From the NCBI RefSeq assembly GCF_019059575.1, contig NW_024881536.1, positions 124,001 to 188,000 on the forward strand: DNA of 64,000 nucleotides, given 5' to 3'. The stretch is from Amphibalanus amphitrite. Its lineage: Eukaryota; Arthropoda; Thecostraca; Balanomorpha; Balanidae. Position numbers and translations under genes: made by a program. Position 1 is the stretch's first letter; every line of letters starts with the position of its first letter. The notes below the pieces were generated by a model. The model did no database searches. It was given only the letters and a program-made list of their open reading frames with translations, and was not told the DNA's origin. Below are positions 61,601 to 64,000 of this stretch, in pieces.

Positions 61601-64000
61601 TTCTTTTGTCTCTAGGCTGTTCGGTTTGATTGCATTATGAGTGCCGAGTATTATTCTGTTTAGCTGAATAACGTCGTTGCCCGTTGCCAGGTAATCATCG
61701 GGACGCCTGGTCGTACGGCTCTCTGGACCCGTGCTCGGGCACGGCCACCATGATGGAAATGGTGCGCGCCTTCAGCCTGCTCAAACAGAACGGTGAGTGT
61801 CACGGGCTGGCTGGTGGGTGAGAGCGGCTAGCAACCCGTAATGACGACGAACGTAAATGGTTTGGTGTAGGTACACTCGGGGGCAGATTGATGTTCCACC
61901 ACTCCCTACCCATCGGGCTCCCATGGCTCAACACTGGCTGCTGCCAATGGCAGCACTGGCAGCACTGGCACTGGCAGGCAGTGCTGACCAGTGCTGAGAG
62001 CAGGCAAGACTGGCAGCAGCCAGTGCTGAGCCAAGGGAGCCCGATAGGTAGGGAGTGGTGGAACATCAATCTGCCCTCGAGTGTACGTGAGCTCTGAGAG
62101 AGAACTAAGCTGCAGCGTCATCGGGCAATTTCGATCGTTGGGAGGGGGGGAGGCTGCTTGAATTACAATGCCTCCTGCCTTGTGGTTATAACAATATTTT
62201 GAATACTGCTGAAGTATTTCACTAATGCGCGTTTTTTCGAGCATTCCAGGCCCCTGTACCGTTCAACGATGTCTCTCTCGGCCGTCTGACGCCGCCCTCT
62301 TACGCCGCAGGTTGGCGTCCGCGCCGGACGCTGGTGTTTGCCAGCTGGGGCAGCGGCGAGTTCGGCTACTATGGCGCCACCGAGCTGGTCGAGGAGTTCA
62401 TCACGCTGATCGGCGGACGCACGGTGGCCTACCTGAACGTCGACCTGGCCATCATCTACACGTACAACCTGTTCGTGGTGGCCACGCCGCTGCTGCAGAA
62501 CGTCACCGCCGAGGCCGCCAAACAGGTGACCACCGCGCGGCCGCCGCCAGTTGTGTCACAGCTCCAGGGGAGGGGGGGGGGGGGCAGAAAGGAAGGGCTC
62601 GAGTCGAGACACGGGACTCGGGAGTGATCTTCCCTCGGTGGAGTCGGGCGGTCTTGACTCAGTCTCAGTTCCCGTCTGTCAGGGGTACGCTGTGGGGTCG
62701 CTCAGTCGTGATGGGGGCCATACAGCAGACGTATTTAGATAGGTTGGTGAGTGGGACGGCGTGGTGGAGCTGTTAAGGACTCAATGTATTTTCGCTCATA
62801 TACCTGTATTTTGGGTGGCCAGCAGCCGCCTTAACTCAGTGGCAGAGCACTGGTCTTGTAAACCAGGGGTCGTGAGATCGATCCTCACAGGCGGCAGGCG
62901 CAGGTCTTGCCTTAATACTCGAGGCCTTTTCTTGACCCAAGACTAAGCAACACAGCCTATCATACTCTATCAGTCAACTGGTGGCTCAAGCACAGCCTAT
63001 TTACCCTATTCTTTCACTGATGAAGCTTTCAAGTTGCATGTCTAGCGGCTGACGAGTCGAGCTCCAAATATCCCGCCACATACAGTTCAGGAGTGGTCGT
63101 TGTCGTGTTATTGCCATGCGTGTATTCACTGTCCGTCCGTCTGTCCTCTGTATCAGGTGGCGGCGCCGGATCCGTCTCTCGGTTTCTCCTCGCTGTACGA
63201 CCACTGGCGCAGCCGCGAGAAGGGCGACCTGTTCAGCTATAACCTGGGATCGCCGAGCGAACACTGGTCCTTCTACCAGCTGCTCGGCACTCCTATCGTC
63301 TACATGATGTGGGAAATCGATTACGTGAGTACCTGCTCCATCTAGCTTCGCCTCCGTCCGAGTAGATTATGGACAAAGCGAATTAGAGATCTTCAGAACA
63401 TTCCTAAATCCATCCATGGCCTAGCCTCTACGCAATCTCCGAGCTTCCCGAACTTTGCCCAAATATACCTACTCCCTCTTCTAAGGAGCGCGAGAGCTGT
63501 CCCAAGACGCAAACGTCAGTTCATTGAACGCACACCTCTCTTCCCAGGACCGATGGAACCGGGTCGACTTTCCGCTGTACCACACGGTCTCTGTCCCCAG
63601 GACCGATGGACCTGGGTGGACTTTCCGCTGTACCACACGGTATCTGTCTCCAGGACCGGTGGAACTGGGTGGACTTTCCGCTGTACCACACGGTCTCTAT
63701 CCCCAGGACCGGTGGAACTGGGTGTACTTTCCGCTGTACCACATGGTCTCTATCCCCAGGACCGGTGGAACTGGGTGTACTTTCCGCTGTACCACACGGT
63801 CTCTATCCCCAGGACCGGTGGAACTGGGTGTACTTTCCGCTGTACCACACGGTCTCTATCCCCAGGACCGGTGGAACTGGGTGGACTTTCCGCTGTACCA
63901 CACGGTCTCTATCCCCAGGACCGGTGGAACTGGGTGGACTTTCCGCTGTACCACACGGTCTCTATCCCCAGGACCGGTGGAACTGGGTGTACTTTCCGCT
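55635..64000 (+). CDS. Glutamate carboxypeptidase II-like (M28B) protein lacking the catalytic Glu, 3' incomplete
   Basis: Exons: 55635-55691, 56159-56307, 58617-58773, 59047-59175, 59471-59640, 59960-60099, 60619-60802, 61341-61444, 61691-61792, 62311-62525, 63157-63324, then an exon whose acceptor is tandemly copied from 63548 to the window end. Phases agree for 525 codons. I start at the ATG at 55635 (CCACATGG), which gives a hydrophobic anchor ([12 protein letters not shown]); an in-frame ATG at 55368 would add an Ala-rich extension. The PA-like region has [34 protein letters not shown] and [11 protein letters not shown]. The peptidase region has [39 protein letters not shown] and PLYHTV. 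These supply all five zinc ligands of GCPII. The general-base Glu (ASWxAEEFG in active members) is Gly, so activity is doubtful. The family is type II membrane proteins (FOLH1, NAALADL, transferrin receptor). Confidence 0.88.
56504..57240. repeat. Direct tandem duplication of ~350 bp in intron 2 of the carboxypeptidase-like gene
   Basis: The stretch from ATGTTATCACTTATCACCAA to the AATGAGGAAATCAAC region occurs at about 56504-56860 and again at about 56897-57240, offset 393 bp and roughly 95% alike by eye. Each copy holds a small hairpin (GATCTTCGTTCGATC) and AATAAAA. It may be a satellite dimer or a duplicated SINE-like element. Confidence 0.85.
58100..58410. repeat. Degenerate ~55-bp repeat in intron 2
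   Basis: Recurring GGGYCCAGTGTTCCCTGACC-like blocks (near 58157, 58196, 58238, 58286 and 58376) alternate with CAGAGYGTTCTGGGTC. Copies are strongly diverged and unrelated to the next exon as far as I can see. Confidence 0.5.
60075..60300 (+). repeat. Array of the exon 6 donor junction (carboxypeptidase-like gene)
   Basis: CTCACCTACGGATACCCGGC followed by CACAG|GTAAATCACCAG occurs at the true border (60099/60100) and repeats with borders near 60136, 60175, 60206 and 60297, plus a variant CACAGGACGTAA near 60243. Every copy carries the exon's end (TYGYPAT) and a GTAAAT donor. The unit is about 31-39 bp. Confidence 0.9.
60770..60935 (+). repeat. Copies of the exon 7 donor junction (carboxypeptidase-like gene)
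   Basis: GACTG|GTGAGGGGAGGCTGG at the true border (60802/60803) recurs as AACTG|GTGAGGGGAG near 60872 and GACTG|GTGAGGGGAGGCTG near 60917. Each is preceded by diverged exon-like sequence (GGGACCG, ACTAG, CCAGAC). The unit is about 45-70 bp. Confidence 0.75.
61871..62086. mobile_element. Foldback element (~216 bp) in intron 9
   Basis: The left arm GTACACTCGGGGGCAGATTG continues through TTCCACCACTCCCTACC and the TGGCTGCTGCCA region. The right arm is its reverse complement ending at about 62086 with few mismatches, giving arms near 75 bp around a GCAGTGCTG/CACTGGCA-rich centre. Non-coding MITE-like foldback. Confidence 0.85.
62825..62896 (+). tRNA. tRNA-Thr (anticodon UGU)
   Basis: A 72-nt cloverleaf with the acceptor stem GCCGCCT paired with AGGCGGC and discriminator A. 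The D arm is CTC/GAG, the anticodon stem CTGGT/ACCAG holds the loop CTTGTAA (anticodon TGT), and the T arm is GTGAG/CTCAC around ATCGATC. A-box and B-box promoter sequences are in place. No intron and no encoded CCA. It lies in intron 10 of the carboxypeptidase-like gene, same strand. Confidence 0.95.
63546..64000 (+). repeat. 53-bp array of the exon 12 acceptor and exon start, running off the window
   Basis: Nine copies with an exact 53-bp period start at 63548, 63601, 63654, 63707, 63760, 63813, 63866, 63919 and 63972. Each has CCCCAG|GACCGGTGGAACTG then GGTGKACTTTCCGCTGTACC and ACACGGTCTCTATC. The encoded [14 protein letters not shown] contains the last zinc-ligand His. Variants GTCGAC, GTGGAC and GTGTAC alternate. 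Since 53 is not a multiple of three, the copies cannot be read as one long exon without frame changes. Confidence 0.95.

Overview
This is eukaryotic nuclear DNA. Genes are split by many small introns with GT..AG borders, coding exons are GC-rich, and the introns and spacers hold transposon debris, foldback elements and minisatellites. A block of (CCTAA)n, which is the arthropod telomere unit TTAGG, together with homologies such as a loquacious-type three-dsRBD protein, points to an arthropod. The GC-rich, alanine-rich coding style would suit a crustacean (a barnacle-like genome is a guess).

Layout. (1) 1-483, plus strand: the last two exons of a gene, possibly a secreted lipid-binding (TULIP/JHBP-like) protein. 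(2) 2664-13939, minus: a complete 14-exon gene for the alpha subunit of mitochondrial 3-methylcrotonyl-CoA carboxylase (MCCC1, 709 aa), with an intronless secreted SRCR-domain gene (7222-8019, plus) nested in one intron. (3) About 15.9-21.3 kb: an apparently intact two-ORF non-LTR retrotransposon, followed by a 5'-truncated, frameshifted RT/RNase H element (21.5-23.6 kb). (4) 24320-26190, plus: group XII secreted phospholipase A2 in four exons (191 aa). (5) 26.3-30 kb: an inverted-repeat element, a CpG-rich block and a 39-bp minisatellite. (6) 30099-38367, minus: a complete seven-exon TARBP2/loquacious gene (345 aa), the dsRNA-binding partner of Dicer. (7) 38.7-39.6 kb: a nested foldback structure containing telomere repeats. 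(8) 40171-53986, plus: a complete 11-exon XPG/ERCC5 DNA-repair endonuclease gene (1633 aa), with decayed LINE fragments in intron 1. (9) 55635 to the window end, plus: a glutamate carboxypeptidase II-like (M28B) gene, 3'-incomplete, with a tRNA-Thr(UGU) gene in an intron.

The most unusual property runs through most of the genes. Exon-intron junctions are repeatedly the seed of local tandem arrays, so the last or first tens of bases of an exon plus its splice site are copied two to about seventeen times into the neighbouring intron. I count at least twelve cases (MCCC1 exons 3 on both sides, 7, 11 and 12; loqs exon 7; XPG exons 6, 9 and 10 on both sides; GCPII-like exons 6, 7 and 12). Each array multiplies plausible splice donors or acceptors. 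Several MCCC1 acceptors also use long pure poly-C tracts as their polypyrimidine tract. The genes themselves are unrelated housekeeping functions and show no operon-like logic. All exon borders were assigned by eye from splice consensus, reading-frame phase and family homology.
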